A stretch of DNA of 64,000 nucleotides from Arcobacteraceae bacterium (GCA_028687375.1 JAQUAG010000001.1:228664-292663), one strand, 5' to 3'; shown: positions 22,088 through 31,464, counted from the first letter of the stretch. Numbers and translations are program-made. The notes: generated by a model not told the origin, from the letters alone.

Positions 22088-22672
22088 CTAAAATCTATAT
22101 TCTAATCCATAAATAAAGCTAAAAGAATTATCTAAATTAACAGAAGTAGGTGTTGTATTTGTTTTTGCTTGAAGATTATATTTTAGATATTCAAACTCCA
22201 TTCTTGAAAAAAAGTTTTCTGAATATTTGTATCTCTTCCCTATATGCACCCCATAAAAATTTCCATCATTTGATTTATCTATAATATTAAAATTTGTTTT
22301 TGTACTATCATTGAAAGTTGCCGTTGCACTTCCCCCAATAAATCCTATATAAACACTTCTTGAACCGGTTCCACTTATTGGGATATTAAAAGTGATACTT
22401 TTACTTTTAAGGTCTAAATTATTTGACGTAGCATTAGAAATTTTCCCTATAAGCTCAAAATCATATATTGGCACCCCTGCATACAAACTATATCCAAGAG
22501 CACTCTTATCTAAAGATTCACTTGCAATTTGGTAGTTGTAGCTTCCATCAACTCCAATAAAAAAGTTAATTTCAGAACTATCAAGTTTTGTATCATCAAG
22601 ATATTTTTCATTTGGTTCATTAGCAAATAAGCTAAGTGCTAATACTAAAAGGGGTAAAGTTTTTTTCATCAT
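22088..22672 (-). CDS. small outer-membrane beta-barrel protein
   Basis: The 194 residues have a signal peptide (MMKKTLPLLVLALSLFANEP) and then alternating hydrophobic strands such as FFIGVDGSYNYQI and SRMEFEYLKY, ending in GLEYRF. A terminal aromatic residue is typical of outer-membrane barrels. About eight strands fit, so an OmpX/OmpA-barrel-sized structure is likely. It lies 32 bases upstream of the GGDEF-EAL gene on the same strand and may be cotranscribed. Function not recognised. Confidence 0.75.
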   Translation of the reverse strand: MMKKTLPLLVLALSLFANEPNEKYLDDTKLDSSEINFFIGVDGSYNYQIASESLDKSALGYSLYAGVPIYDFELIGKISNATSNNLDLKSKSITFNIPISGTGSRSVYIGFIGGSATATFNDSTKTNFNIIDKSNDGNFYGVHIGKRYKYSENFFSRMEFEYLKYNLQAKTNTTPTSVNLDNSFSFIYGLEYRF

Positions 22673-22689
22673 TGTATTTTCCTAATTTT

Positions 22690-22992
22690 TTAAATATTTA
22701 AATCATAAAGTTCTTTGAAGATATAGGCTTCTACTATATCTTCAAAATATCTTTGCATTGGGGCAACTAAAACAGCAATATTTTTCTCCATAAAAGGCCA
22801 AACATATTCCCCTTGGTCTTTTACTATAACGACATCGATAAGCTCTTCTATCTCTTCCCAAGTTTTATAAAATTGTTCGTTGGAAGCTCTCCCCTCATTC
22901 ATATCAAAAAGGAGCCAACTTTGAGCATCATTTACAGAGCTTATTTGCCCCTCTTCTAAATCTTCACTGTCAAATGGTATTAGTATTTTCAT
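22690..22992 (-). CDS. uncharacterised acidic 100-residue protein
   Basis: A soluble, acidic protein with no signal or membrane segment. It begins MKILIPFDSEDLEEGQISSVNDAQSW and the middle VVIVKDQGEYVWPFMEKNIAVLVAP could be an alpha/beta fold; the start is vaguely like NifX/dinitrogenase-cofactor proteins, but the conserved core of that family is not evident. It overlaps the upstream HAD gene by four bases (ATGA), so it belongs to the miaA-HAD operon. Function unknown. Confidence 0.7.
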   Translation of the reverse strand: MKILIPFDSEDLEEGQISSVNDAQSWLLFDMNEGRASNEQFYKTWEEIEELIDVVIVKDQGEYVWPFMEKNIAVLVAPMQRYFEDIVEAYIFKELYDLNI

Positions 22993-23609
22993 ATTCTTTT
23001 TTTTATCTCTTTTTTTAAATTTTCTATATCACAAACAGCCTCACTAAAATGGTCACTAAATCCCCAATTTACAAGGATACAATCGATACCAAAATCATTC
23101 GCTGCATATAAATCTTTTTTACTATCCCCAACTAAAATAGAGCACTCTTTTTTTGTTCCAACAGTTTGACATACCAAAGAAAGGATATCCCCTTTTGGTT
23201 TTGGATGTTCCACCATATCAGCCCCTGCAATAAAACTAAAATGCTCTTTTATCTCTAAAAAGTCAAGCATTTTGTGCGCATAGATACTATTTGCATTTGT
23301 AGCGATACCAAGCTTATATTCATCTTTTAGCTCTTCTAAAAGTTCTTTAATCCCATCATAAAGGATAATATCACTGATACAATGCTCATCATAATACTCT
23401 GTGAAAAGTTTTGTTTGTTGTTCTGTGAAGTGAGTCGTTCCATAAAAAAACTCTGCACCATTGATTGAAGGGTCATTTAAAGCTACCAACATCTCACTTT
23501 TTTCAATTGAATGAAGCCCCAAATTTTTCCGTACAAAGTTGATAGTATTGGTTATCACATTTCCACTATCAATAAGCGTCCCATCCATATCGAATATTAT
23601 TAATTTCAT
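22989..23609 (-). CDS. HAD-family phosphatase (phosphoglycolate-phosphatase-like)
   Basis: The 206 residues show the four HAD motifs: DMDGTLIDSG (nucleophile Asp7), IATNANS, the lysine in HPKPKGDIL, and LVGDSKKDLYAA. A helical cap lies between motifs I and II, as in Gph-type phosphatases. The substrate is not determinable. It overlaps miaA upstream by four bases and the 100-residue gene downstream by four bases, so the three are one translational unit. Confidence 0.88.
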   Translation of the reverse strand: MKLIIFDMDGTLIDSGNVITNTINFVRKNLGLHSIEKSEMLVALNDPSINGAEFFYGTTHFTEQQTKLFTEYYDEHCISDIILYDGIKELLEELKDEYKLGIATNANSIYAHKMLDFLEIKEHFSFIAGADMVEHPKPKGDILSLVCQTVGTKKECSILVGDSKKDLYAANDFGIDCILVNWGFSDHFSEAVCDIENLKKEIKKRI

Positions 23610-24529
23610 ATTTCTATATTATCCAAACTTATATTAAAATATTTCAAAACTTCAGTTCTTAAATATTTTGCATCCCCTTTAATAACATCTTCAAATTGAC
23701 CATTGTTGAAAGTGCGTTGCCTTTTTGCTAAGCCATTTGTAGCAAAAGCAATTTTTTCCTCTAATCTTTTTTTGTCAATTTTTCCATCAAGATATTCAAG
23801 AGTCTCTTTTAATCCAATTGCTCCCATTGGAGGAATATCTCTTTTGTATTTTTTTTCAAGAAAAATAACTTCATTAATAAGTCCATTTTCTATCATCACT
23901 TTTGTCCGAAGTGCTATTCGTTGTCTCAATATTTCTCTATCCCAAACAATTTCAAAAAGTTTAATCTCATTTTTTGGAATCGTTGCAATTGGGGGATTGT
24001 TTTTAAAATAGAGAGTTGGAATGATGCCAGTTTGAAGATATAAACTAAGGGCTTTTTCTATCCTATAACTATCTTGTGGTTTGATATCTTCCATATACTG
24101 TTTATCTAGTTTGTAAAGATATTCATAAGCTTGTGGTAAATCAAGGAGCATTTGAGTAGTTTGCTTTGCAACATCAAAAGATATTTCGGGACTAGAAGAG
24201 ATACCATCTATCATTGTTTTGAGATAAAAGCTAGTTCCCCCAACAATGATGATGTTTTTGTTGTTTTTGTTAGCAAACTCTTTTGCTTTTTGGTAGATCT
24301 CTATAAATTTCATAACATCAAATTTTTCATTTGGATATATTTCATCAATCCCAAAATGAACTATTCCATCTCTTTCCTCTATTGTGGGTTTTGCTGAACT
24401 TACATCTATCTCTTTATAAATAGAGAGGCTATCAAGTGAAAGTATAATACTATTTGTCTCTTTGGCTAATTGTATTGATAGAGCTGTTTTTCCAGATGCT
24501 GTTGGTGCGATGATTGCTATTTGTTTCAT
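23606..24529 (-). CDS. miaA: tRNA dimethylallyltransferase MiaA
   Basis: Transfers dimethylallyl to N6 of A37 in tRNAs reading UNN codons. The 307 residues include the P-loop APTASGKT (8-15), SLDSLSIYKEIDVSSAKP, IIVGGTSFYLKTMIDG, PMGAIGLKETLEYLDG and the tail KRQRTFNN(G)QF, all characteristic of MiaA. It is first in a three-gene overlapping unit with a HAD phosphatase and a small protein. Confidence 0.95.
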   Translation of the reverse strand: MKQIAIIAPTASGKTALSIQLAKETNSIILSLDSLSIYKEIDVSSAKPTIEERDGIVHFGIDEIYPNEKFDVMKFIEIYQKAKEFANKNNKNIIIVGGTSFYLKTMIDGISSSPEISFDVAKQTTQMLLDLPQAYEYLYKLDKQYMEDIKPQDSYRIEKALSLYLQTGIIPTLYFKNNPPIATIPKNEIKLFEIVWDREILRQRIALRTKVMIENGLINEVIFLEKKYKRDIPPMGAIGLKETLEYLDGKIDKKRLEEKIAFATNGLAKRQRTFNNGQFEDVIKGDAKYLRTEVLKYFNISLDNIEI

Positions 24530-24578
24530 AAAGGGGATTATAGTTAAAGCCGACTAAAGCCCCCTTTAGAAAAGTTGA

Positions 24579-25595
24579 TTATTTTGCGAAAATGACAGTG
24601 TCTAGAGTTTGTTGTTCTAAGCTTTCTCTAAATCTTTTTGAAGCATCTTCCAGTGCACTTTCAGGTGAGGTTGATGACCTACCAAGTGTTGTAATGATTT
24701 TATTTGATACCACTTTTCCATTTGAGATGACACTTAACGTTGTAGAAACTTTTGCAATATTCCAACCACTTGCCATACTGTATTTTGGTGAAGTAGTAAG
24801 GTTTATTGAGATATCACTATTGCTAGCATTAGAAGATATTTTAAATTTATTTTGATTTAACATATCAACTAAGTTATCTACAAAATATTTTTCATTCTGA
24901 TTTGTTGTTACATTTATCACACAATTACTTTTTATATCATCAAGTTTATCCATATAGCTATCATATTTTTTTGTATAAGTTGCATATGGAAAATCGTTAT
25001 TGATAGCATTGAGTACTATAGTTTGAGCTTTAGCCTCTTTTAAAAGTGGGTACATATCTTGTAAAATATGAATTTGATCAAGTTTTGCTTTCCCCTCAAG
25101 TGAACTATAAAGTTCATCAGCCCTTGCATCTTTTGAATCAAATTCCCCTTTTTGTTGCGTAAATAGTTCTTGTCTATTTACTTGCATCAATGTATAAAAC
25201 TTACCACCAACATTTTCACTATTTTTCACTATTGCATTTGTAAATTTTATCTTTTGCACTTCAACTTTTACATTTTTTGATACATCTTTTGAATATGATG
25301 CTTGCCCATCAATTGCTAAAATTGACTTTGTATTTGTTTGAAGTGATGAAGATACAGAGACCACAAGTCCAGCTGCCATAGTATTTAAAGCATTTGTTTT
25401 TGCCTCTTCTAAAGTAGATCCTTCCCCCTCACCATATAAATAAAGTGCAGTGTTTGATGGAGCTTGAAGATACCATTGAGGGAGAGGTGTCTCTTTTTTA
25501 GCTACCCCACCAACACATCCACTAAAAGCTACTGCTAAAGATATTGCAGTGATTGATTTTTTAAAATTTAGGTATTCCAAAGCCAGCCTTTTCAT
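24579..25595 (-). CDS. LPP20-type lipoprotein
   Basis: The 338 residues have a signal ending in a lipobox-like AFSGC with lipidated Cys27. The mature part begins PQWYLQAPSNTALYLYGEGEGSTLEEAKTNAL-like sequence, the LPP20 pattern (WY...P, then YGxG and an alanine-rich helix), followed by a second alpha/beta domain. The gene overlaps the end of the CsgG-like gene by 35 bases, so it is coupled to it. LPP20 relatives include Helicobacter outer-membrane lipoproteins and Vibrio FlgP. The cellular role here is unknown. Confidence 0.8.
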   Translation of the reverse strand: MKRLALEYLNFKKSITAISLAVAFSGCVGGVAKKETPLPQWYLQAPSNTALYLYGEGEGSTLEEAKTNALNTMAAGLVVSVSSSLQTNTKSILAIDGQASYSKDVSKNVKVEVQKIKFTNAIVKNSENVGGKFYTLMQVNRQELFTQQKGEFDSKDARADELYSSLEGKAKLDQIHILQDMYPLLKEAKAQTIVLNAINNDFPYATYTKKYDSYMDKLDDIKSNCVINVTTNQNEKYFVDNLVDMLNQNKFKISSNASNSDISINLTTSPKYSMASGWNIAKVSTTLSVISNGKVVSNKIITTLGRSSTSPESALEDASKRFRESLEQQTLDTVIFAK

Positions 25596-26745
25596 GTGTT
25601 TTTTGTACTAATTGTCCCACTTTTAATGTTGTACCATCACCCTCTTCAATTGTTGCCCAAGTTGTATTTGGTGTGATTTGTTGTGTTGCTCTAAGTTTTA
25701 CAGCACTTACTGAAACATCACAACTTTCTTTTCCTGTCATTGGGTCTGTTAAAGCATCAAAATTAAGAGCTTTAAAGATTTGGTTTTCTACCACTTTTAA
25801 ATCTCTTCCGATATTTACTTGTGCTACAACCTCTTTGTCTTTAGCTTTTAATTGAGTGATATATCCTTTCACAGAAAAGTAGTCTGCAAAATCTGCTTCA
25901 AGGTCTGGTAATGCTTCAAGCATAGCAGTTTTGATACCACCTACAATTTGGTCATAGTTTGGATTTCTAATTTTACCAATATTTGCACTTTTTTCTAAAG
26001 CTTTTGTCATTACAATTTGTCCTGTTTCAACATCAATAATTTTTACAGTCATTGTACTCGTGATAACCATCCCATCAGTTACACTTGCTCCTGCTTGCAA
26101 AAGAAATCCTATCAATTTTACAGCATTATTATCTGAGTTCTTTGTAGCATCACCAGCAGCTTTTGCAGCACCTGAATTATCTCTATATTTTTGTTCAACA
26201 TTATCAATTGAACCAGTTACAATATATTTTGCACCAGAGAGTTTTCCAAATTTTGCAACTGATGCTGGGTCAACTAAGCCACTATCTTGAAATTTAAGTT
26301 CAGCATCTATTTTTGACATATCAGCACGACTAAGAAGTTTTGCTCCACCTGAGTTTACTATCAAAGTTTCAATTGGACCAGTTAAAGATTCTGCGAGTTT
26401 AGCATCAACAGATCTATTTTCACTATGTGACGTTGTATTCGAAGTACTTGCACCTCCTGCTACGAATCCAGTAGGTCCTACACCAACTCCAACAATAGCA
26501 GCACTATCTCTTCTTGAGTTTGAATTTGCAATATCAGCTTTTCCAAAAGTTGAGTTATTTGTGAAGTCAATTACCGCAACTGTAGGCATTGCTGATTTAT
26601 ATTGTGGTAAACAAACATCAGGGACTTGAACCATATTATTTATTTTTGTAGGATATGCTGCGATATCAATCTCATTTTTTCCACAACCAGTGATAAAAGT
26701 TACAGCAACTACTGAAAGAAGCGAATTCCTTACGATTTTGTTCAT
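25561..26745 (-). CDS. CsgG/FlgO-like outer-membrane lipoprotein
   Basis: The 394 residues start with a lipoprotein signal ending ITGC (Cys21). The following domain has MPTVAVIDFTNNSTFG, an alanine/glycine-rich loop, LAESLTGPIETLIVNSGG, LLSRADMSKI and GAKYIVTGSIDNV, the CsgG-type secretion-lipoprotein fold. A C-terminal region with GRDLKVVENQIFK and VKLRATQQ resembles FlgT-like tail domains. It overlaps the LPP20-type gene downstream. No curli genes are nearby, so an outer-membrane complex other than curli is likelier. Confidence 0.8.
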   Translation of the reverse strand: MNKIVRNSLLSVVAVTFITGCGKNEIDIAAYPTKINNMVQVPDVCLPQYKSAMPTVAVIDFTNNSTFGKADIANSNSRRDSAAIVGVGVGPTGFVAGGASTSNTTSHSENRSVDAKLAESLTGPIETLIVNSGGAKLLSRADMSKIDAELKFQDSGLVDPASVAKFGKLSGAKYIVTGSIDNVEQKYRDNSGAAKAAGDATKNSDNNAVKLIGFLLQAGASVTDGMVITSTMTVKIIDVETGQIVMTKALEKSANIGKIRNPNYDQIVGGIKTAMLEALPDLEADFADYFSVKGYITQLKAKDKEVVAQVNIGRDLKVVENQIFKALNFDALTDPMTGKESCDVSVSAVKLRATQQITPNTTWATIEEGDGTTLKVGQLVQKTHEKAGFGIPKF

Positions 26746-26823
26746 TATGTCATCCTTATTTTGATTTGAAAATATTTTACATTAAAAATAATTAAAAAAA
26801 CTCTTTTAGTTATAACTTTTTTG

Positions 26824-27717
26824 TTAACTTTTGAGCAAGTCTTTTAGACTTTCTTTTGGATTTTTTCCATCAAGTATAAGTTTTACTTCATTGGCAATTG
26901 GGGTATATATAGTAAATTTTTTTGATAAATTATAAATAGCTTCACTTGTTTTTACACCCTCTGCAACCTCTCCAAGTTCCTCTAAAATAAGTTCAATGGG
27001 TTTATTTGTAGCTAACCCAAGCCCCACTCTATAGTTTCTACTTAAAACAGATGAAGCAGTCAAAAACAAATCACCAGCACCACTAAGCCCTATAAAAGTT
27101 TCTGTTTTAGTAGTACCAAAATATTTAGAAAATCTTTCCATCTCTACTAATCCACGAGAGATTAAGCTAGCACTTGCATTATGTCCCAATTCTAATCCTG
27201 TACATATTCCACTTGCAATTGCTAAAACATTTTTATAAGCACCAGCTATTTCAGCACCTATTACATCATCACTATAATAAGTTTTAATAAAATTTGGAAA
27301 TAGTGGAGAGAATTCATCATAAAAAGTTTTACTCTGTGAATTTAAAACAAGAGCGGTAGGAAGTCCTTTTTTTACCTCACTAGCAAATGAAGGACCACTA
27401 ATAAATCCAAGATTTTCTTCTGGAACATATTCCTCGTAAATCTCTTTTAAAAATGAGCCAGTATCTGCTTCTATCCCTTTTGCTGCAACTAGAATTTTTT
27501 GTCCACTATATATAAAGTTTTCTTTTAACCAACTCCGTACACTTTGAGCTGGAATCGCAATGATAAGGTATTTACACTGTAAAGCAATATCTAGAGAAAC
27601 AAAGTTTTTAATATCTCTTTTGGTTCTTGAAGTAATAAACACTTCATTTTTTTGCGAAAGTGCAAAATGTAAAGCTTCTCCCCATTTTCCTGCACCGATT
27701 ACTGCAATATTTACCAT
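26824..27717 (-). CDS. gpsA: NAD(P)H-dependent glycerol-3-phosphate dehydrogenase
   Basis: Reduces dihydroxyacetone phosphate to sn-glycerol-3-phosphate for phospholipid synthesis. The 297 residues contain the Rossmann motif GAGKWGEAL, AAKGIE, GPSFASEV, GAYKNVLAIASGICTGLELG with the catalytic lysine, and GLSGAGDLFLTASS. Length is slightly short but complete. It follows the RluA-family gene by about 20 bases. Confidence 0.95.
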   Translation of the reverse strand: MVNIAVIGAGKWGEALHFALSQKNEVFITSRTKRDIKNFVSLDIALQCKYLIIAIPAQSVRSWLKENFIYSGQKILVAAKGIEADTGSFLKEIYEEYVPEENLGFISGPSFASEVKKGLPTALVLNSQSKTFYDEFSPLFPNFIKTYYSDDVIGAEIAGAYKNVLAIASGICTGLELGHNASASLISRGLVEMERFSKYFGTTKTETFIGLSGAGDLFLTASSVLSRNYRVGLGLATNKPIELILEELGEVAEGVKTSEAIYNLSKKFTIYTPIANEVKLILDGKNPKESLKDLLKS

Positions 27718-27736
27718 TTTCTCTCCTCTTTAGTGT

Positions 27737-28615
27737 TTACTCAAATATTTGTTTTGAGAGAAATTTATATTCTACTCCCAAATAATTAAACTCCAAGCTT
27801 TTTGCATGAAGCATCAATCTATTGCATTTGATATAGTTCATTCTTTCTTCATCACTTAATGTTTTGCATAGATAACTATCTGCAATTGTATCATCTACTC
27901 CATAAATTGGATCACCTACTATTGTATGCCCGATGCTATGAAGATGAACTCTTATTTGGTGTTGTCTTCCAGTTTTTGGAATGGCTTCAACTAAAGTACG
28001 ATTTGTAGTTTTATCATAACTTATTGGATTTATGAGAGTAAGTGATTCTTTCCCATCATCTCGAACCATCATTCGCACCCCAATCGCTCCATTTTCTTTT
28101 TCTATTGGAGTATCTATAATGAGATTATTTTCTATTTTTCCATGAACTAAAGCTAAATATTTTTTGTCATATCTTTTTTCAACAAACATCTCTTTTAAAA
28201 TCATATCGCTTTTTTTATTTCGTACAATGAGTACAAGTCCTGAAGTTTCTTGGTCGATTCTGTGGGCAAGATTTGCATCTTCACCAAAATGATATCGTAT
28301 CTCATCGAGTAAAGAATAGGGGGTTTTCTTAGATATTGGATGAACCATAAGTCCAGATGGTTTATCAAAAATTGCAAAATCATCGCAAGTGAAAAGTGGT
28401 TTCAATCCTCTTGTTTGCCCCTCAAAAGTAGCAACTTCTATAAAATCAGCAGGGGCAATATCTCCGTAGAGTAATGTTTTTCCATTTCTATCAAAAATAC
28501 GACTTTTAGAGAGTAATCGTTGAGCGATACTTCTCTCAAATCCCAATTCATTTTGGAGTAAAAATTGTATTTTTTGAGTAGTGGTAAAATTGTATTTTTT
28601 GAGGATAAAAGGCAA
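27737..28615 (-). CDS. RluA-family RNA pseudouridine synthase
   Basis: Isomerises specific uridines in RNA. An S4-like N-terminal RNA-binding region (QRLLSKSRIFDRNGK) is followed by the catalytic domain with HRIDQETSGLVLI, whose aspartate is the nucleophile, then GKIENN and GRQHQIRVHLHSIGHTIVGDPIYG. I prefer the TTG at 28615, which has AGGGAG six bases upstream and gives the family-like start MPFILKKYNF. An in-frame GTG at 28657 has no ribosome site and lies in a hairpin. The target uridine cannot be assigned. Confidence 0.9.
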   Translation of the reverse strand: MPFILKKYNFTTTQKIQFLLQNELGFERSIAQRLLSKSRIFDRNGKTLLYGDIAPADFIEVATFEGQTRGLKPLFTCDDFAIFDKPSGLMVHPISKKTPYSLLDEIRYHFGEDANLAHRIDQETSGLVLIVRNKKSDMILKEMFVEKRYDKKYLALVHGKIENNLIIDTPIEKENGAIGVRMMVRDDGKESLTLINPISYDKTTNRTLVEAIPKTGRQHQIRVHLHSIGHTIVGDPIYGVDDTIADSYLCKTLSDEERMNYIKCNRLMLHAKSLEFNYLGVEYKFLSKQIFE

Positions 28616-28645
28616 AATTATCTCCCTATGTAGTTTCTTTTTAGT

Positions 28646-28665
28646 AAGCCTACTCACGTAGGCTT
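28646..28665. terminator. hairpin between DUF475 gene and pseudouridine synthase gene
   Basis: Perfect 8-base arms AAGCCTAC / GTAGGCTT around TCAC. It lies just downstream of the DUF475 gene on the minus strand but is not followed by a T-run in that direction, so termination may be partial. It could instead mask the alternative GTG start of the next gene. Confidence 0.5.
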
Positions 28666-28711
28666 TAGAATTTTCTTTGTAGAATTGGTTTAAGCAAGTG
28701 TTTTTTAATTT

Positions 28712-29749
28712 TTAACTTTTTAACTTTTCTGCTCGATTAAATTTAACCGATGACCAAACAGATAGAGCGATAAAAAGTATCCCTATAAATCCAGTGACAA
28801 CTTCAGAGATATGAAATTTCAGGCTCAAAAGCATAATAATAGCTAAAATACCAATTGCATAATGAGCACCATGTTCAAGGTATCTATATTCTGAAAGTGT
28901 CTCTTTTTCAACAAGATAAATTGTCATAGATCGTACAAACATAGCACCAATCCCAAGTCCAATCATAATTACAACAATATCTTTCGTAATAGCAAAAGCT
29001 CCAATAACACCATCAAATGAAAAAGATGCATCTAGAACTTCAAGGTAGATAAATCCACCAATAGAGCCTTTTTTAACTAAATCAACTGCACTTGATTCTG
29101 GTTTTTCATGTTCGATTAAACTCCCAATCATATTGACACCAACATAAACGATAAGTCCCCAAATACCAGCAGTGAGAATAGTTAGTTTTTCAGCATCCTC
29201 AACTAACGATAAAGAGAACATCAAAGTAAGAAGAGCTATAAAAAGTGATATAGATTCAACTCTTCCTAAAACTCCAAGTTTCTCTTCAAGAGTTCCAAGC
29301 CAATGGATATCTTTTTCATTATCAAAAATAAAGTTTAAAAATACCATTAAAAGAAACATTCCACCAAAAACTGAAACCTCTCCATGATGTGAAGTAAGTG
29401 CAGCAGAATAAGCATTTGGATCACTAATAGCTAAGTTCCAAACACCTAAAATACTCATGTCAGCAGTAAATGCTACGATAACAAGTGGAAATAAAAGTCG
29501 CATACCAAAAACAGCAACTATCATCCCTACAGTTAAAAAAAGCATCCTCCACCATTCATCCCAATCTTTTAAAATTGAAGCATTTACAACAGCATTATCA
29601 AATGAAAGTGAAACTTCCATAACGGATAAGACAAGAGCAAGCCAAATCATACTAAGAGCTAAGGCAACTCCACCATTTGAAAATCCCCACCATCCAGCAA
29701 TGCTAAGAGCTAGAATAGAAAAAATAATTGAGAATCTAAAGTGGTGCAT
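28712..29749 (-). CDS. DUF475 family (TerC-like) membrane protein
   Basis: A 345-residue polytopic protein with about nine hydrophobic helices. It shows MEVSLSFDNAVVNASIL and, in the second half, LEVLDASFSFDGVIGAFAI, a duplicated acidic (S)FDN/D motif typical of the TerC/DUF475 superfamily, thought to act in metal-ion (for example manganese) efflux or tellurite resistance. No metal regulator is adjacent. It lies five bases after carA on the same strand. Confidence 0.88.
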   Translation of the reverse strand: MHHFRFSIIFSILALSIAGWWGFSNGGVALALSMIWLALVLSVMEVSLSFDNAVVNASILKDWDEWWRMLFLTVGMIVAVFGMRLLFPLVIVAFTADMSILGVWNLAISDPNAYSAALTSHHGEVSVFGGMFLLMVFLNFIFDNEKDIHWLGTLEEKLGVLGRVESISLFIALLTLMFSLSLVEDAEKLTILTAGIWGLIVYVGVNMIGSLIEHEKPESSAVDLVKKGSIGGFIYLEVLDASFSFDGVIGAFAITKDIVVIMIGLGIGAMFVRSMTIYLVEKETLSEYRYLEHGAHYAIGILAIIMLLSLKFHISEVVTGFIGILFIALSVWSSVKFNRAEKLKS

Positions 29750-29754
29750 TTAAA

Positions 29755-30876
29755 TTATCTTACAATTTCGGCAAATTTTTTAAATATATATTTGCTTTCG
29801 TGCGGTCCTGGACTCGCTTCTGGATGATGTTGTACTGAAAATATTGGTTTATTTTTGTATTTTACACCCTCAATTGTATTATCAAAAAGGTTGATATGTG
29901 TAATATCAGCAATCTCAGTAATATTATCAGGAACATTGTAGTTGTGATTTTGTGCAGTTATTTCAACTGTTTTAGATTCGTTTCCTACAGGATGGTTTCC
30001 TCCGTGTTGTCCAAATTTAAGTTTGTAAGTATCATATCCATGAGCGATACTTAGCATTTGATGCCCAAGACAAATAGCAAACATAGGGATATTTTTATCT
30101 ATTAGTTTTTGGATTTGTTCTTTTTCATTTGTTAAAGTCAAAGGATCACCAGGACCATTACTTAAAAATATTCCACCAATCTCACCAGCTTCAAATCGTG
30201 CGATTAAATCATCAGCTTTAAAAGTATTTGGGATAACTTCAACTTCAAGTCCAGCTTCAACTAGCTCATTTAAAATATTTCTTTTTACCCCAAAATCAAG
30301 AACAACTACTTTTTTATCACTCATCATAGCTTTATTATAGTCCATAATTGAATGATTCCAAGCACCATATTTATGGATATATGGGACTTTTGTACTTACT
30401 TGATTGATATAATTAATCTCTTCAATTCGTGGGCTAGAAGCTAAAATATTTTTTAATTCTTCTTTATTAGAAATTTCTGTAGAAGCTATCATCATCATAG
30501 CACCTTCATCTCGTATCATTTTTGTAAGATATCTTGTGTCGATATTGCAAATACCTAAAACACCTTGCTCTTTTAACAGGGCACTTAAAGGTTTTTCCCC
30601 TCTAAAATTTGAGTAAGCTTCATTGTATGCTCGTACAAGTATCCCTTTGCTATAAGCAATTTTTGACTCGTTGTCAGCTGCATTTACACCAACATTTCCA
30701 ATTTCAGGCATTGTAAAAGTGATAAATTGTCCAGCATAACTAGGATCAGTTGTAATCTCTTGATACCCTGTAAGTGAAGTATTAAATACTATTTCTCCAA
30801 CACTAGTTCCACTAGCACCAAAGCTATCAGCTTCTAAAAAAGTTCCATTCTCGAGATAAATATAAATTTTTTCCAT
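29755..30876 (-). CDS. carA: carbamoyl-phosphate synthase small subunit
   Basis: Glutamine amidotransferase subunit that supplies ammonia to CarB for arginine and pyrimidine synthesis. The 373 residues have the CPSase N-terminal domain (TSVGEIVFNTSLTGYQEI, DPSYAGQ) and a class I glutaminase with the nucleophile in FAICLGHQML, FGQHGGNHPV and the PEASPGPHES histidine-glutamate pair. It overlaps the DUF507 gene by one base (TAATG), an arrangement common in Campylobacterota. carB is not in the window. Confidence 0.97.
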   Translation of the reverse strand: MEKIYIYLENGTFLEADSFGASGTSVGEIVFNTSLTGYQEITTDPSYAGQFITFTMPEIGNVGVNAADNESKIAYSKGILVRAYNEAYSNFRGEKPLSALLKEQGVLGICNIDTRYLTKMIRDEGAMMMIASTEISNKEELKNILASSPRIEEINYINQVSTKVPYIHKYGAWNHSIMDYNKAMMSDKKVVVLDFGVKRNILNELVEAGLEVEVIPNTFKADDLIARFEAGEIGGIFLSNGPGDPLTLTNEKEQIQKLIDKNIPMFAICLGHQMLSIAHGYDTYKLKFGQHGGNHPVGNESKTVEITAQNHNYNVPDNITEIADITHINLFDNTIEGVKYKNKPIFSVQHHPEASPGPHESKYIFKKFAEIVR

Positions 30877-31427
30877 TATAACAATCCTTTTTTTATTAGT
30901 TCTTCCTCATATAGTCTTTTGAAAATTAAGTCATAATCTTCAGTCCCTGGGATAAGTTTTCGTTTGTAATTTTTGATTTTTTCATAAGCTAAACCATCAG
31001 CTTCATCATATCCTTTGATAAACGCAGAAATAGCATTTGCAATAAGATTTTTTACTTGATTGTCCGAAACTGTAAAGTGGATAAAGTCCTCTTCATATAA
31101 AAAGTCCATAATATTATGGGCAATATTTGAAAATCTATCTTCAAAATTAAGATTTACATCAAATTCATTTGCCAATCTTTTTTTTGTCATCCAAAAGAGT
31201 TGTTTAAAATCTGCATTGTAAAATTGGATATCATCTTCCATATTTTCTAAGATTATATTTACTTGTTCATCTAGTTTTATCTCTTTTTCTATATCTTCAA
31301 GTAAAATTCTTTCACACTCTTCAGTTATAGCCATTCTATCTTTTCTTAATTCTATAAAATCGCTATTGATTAAATCTTTTGTTATCTTTCTAGCTAAAAA
31401 GTTTGCATGTTGTTTTCGTAATTTCAT
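30876..31427 (-). CDS. DUF507 family protein
   Basis: A 183-residue soluble, highly charged, mostly helical protein starting MKLRKQHANFLARKI with repeated acidic helices (ILLEDIEKEIKLDEQ, FDVNLNFEDRF). This matches the DUF507 family, of unknown function. The stop codon overlaps the carA start, so the two are translated together. An AAGGAAAATAAC-type ribosome site is present. Confidence 0.85.
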   Translation of the reverse strand: MKLRKQHANFLARKITKDLINSDFIELRKDRMAITEECERILLEDIEKEIKLDEQVNIILENMEDDIQFYNADFKQLFWMTKKRLANEFDVNLNFEDRFSNIAHNIMDFLYEEDFIHFTVSDNQVKNLIANAISAFIKGYDEADGLAYEKIKNYKRKLIPGTEDYDLIFKRLYEEELIKKGLL

Positions 31428-31448
31428 TGTTATTTTCCTTCCTTCAAT

Positions 31449-31464
31449 TATGCCTTTGGCATAT
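31449..31464. other. short palindrome upstream of the DUF507-carA unit
   Basis: TATGCC-TTTG-GCATA-type dyad (TATGCC / GGCATA around a short T-rich centre) in the 92-base gap between purA and DUF507. It is close enough to the DUF507 ATG to lie in the leader or promoter; it could be an operator or part of a hairpin. No known site matches. Confidence 0.3.

Noticed and set aside
22690..22992. NifX/NifB-like cofactor protein
   Set aside because: Only the first few residues are reminiscent; the conserved core motif is missing and no nitrogen-fixation genes are present.
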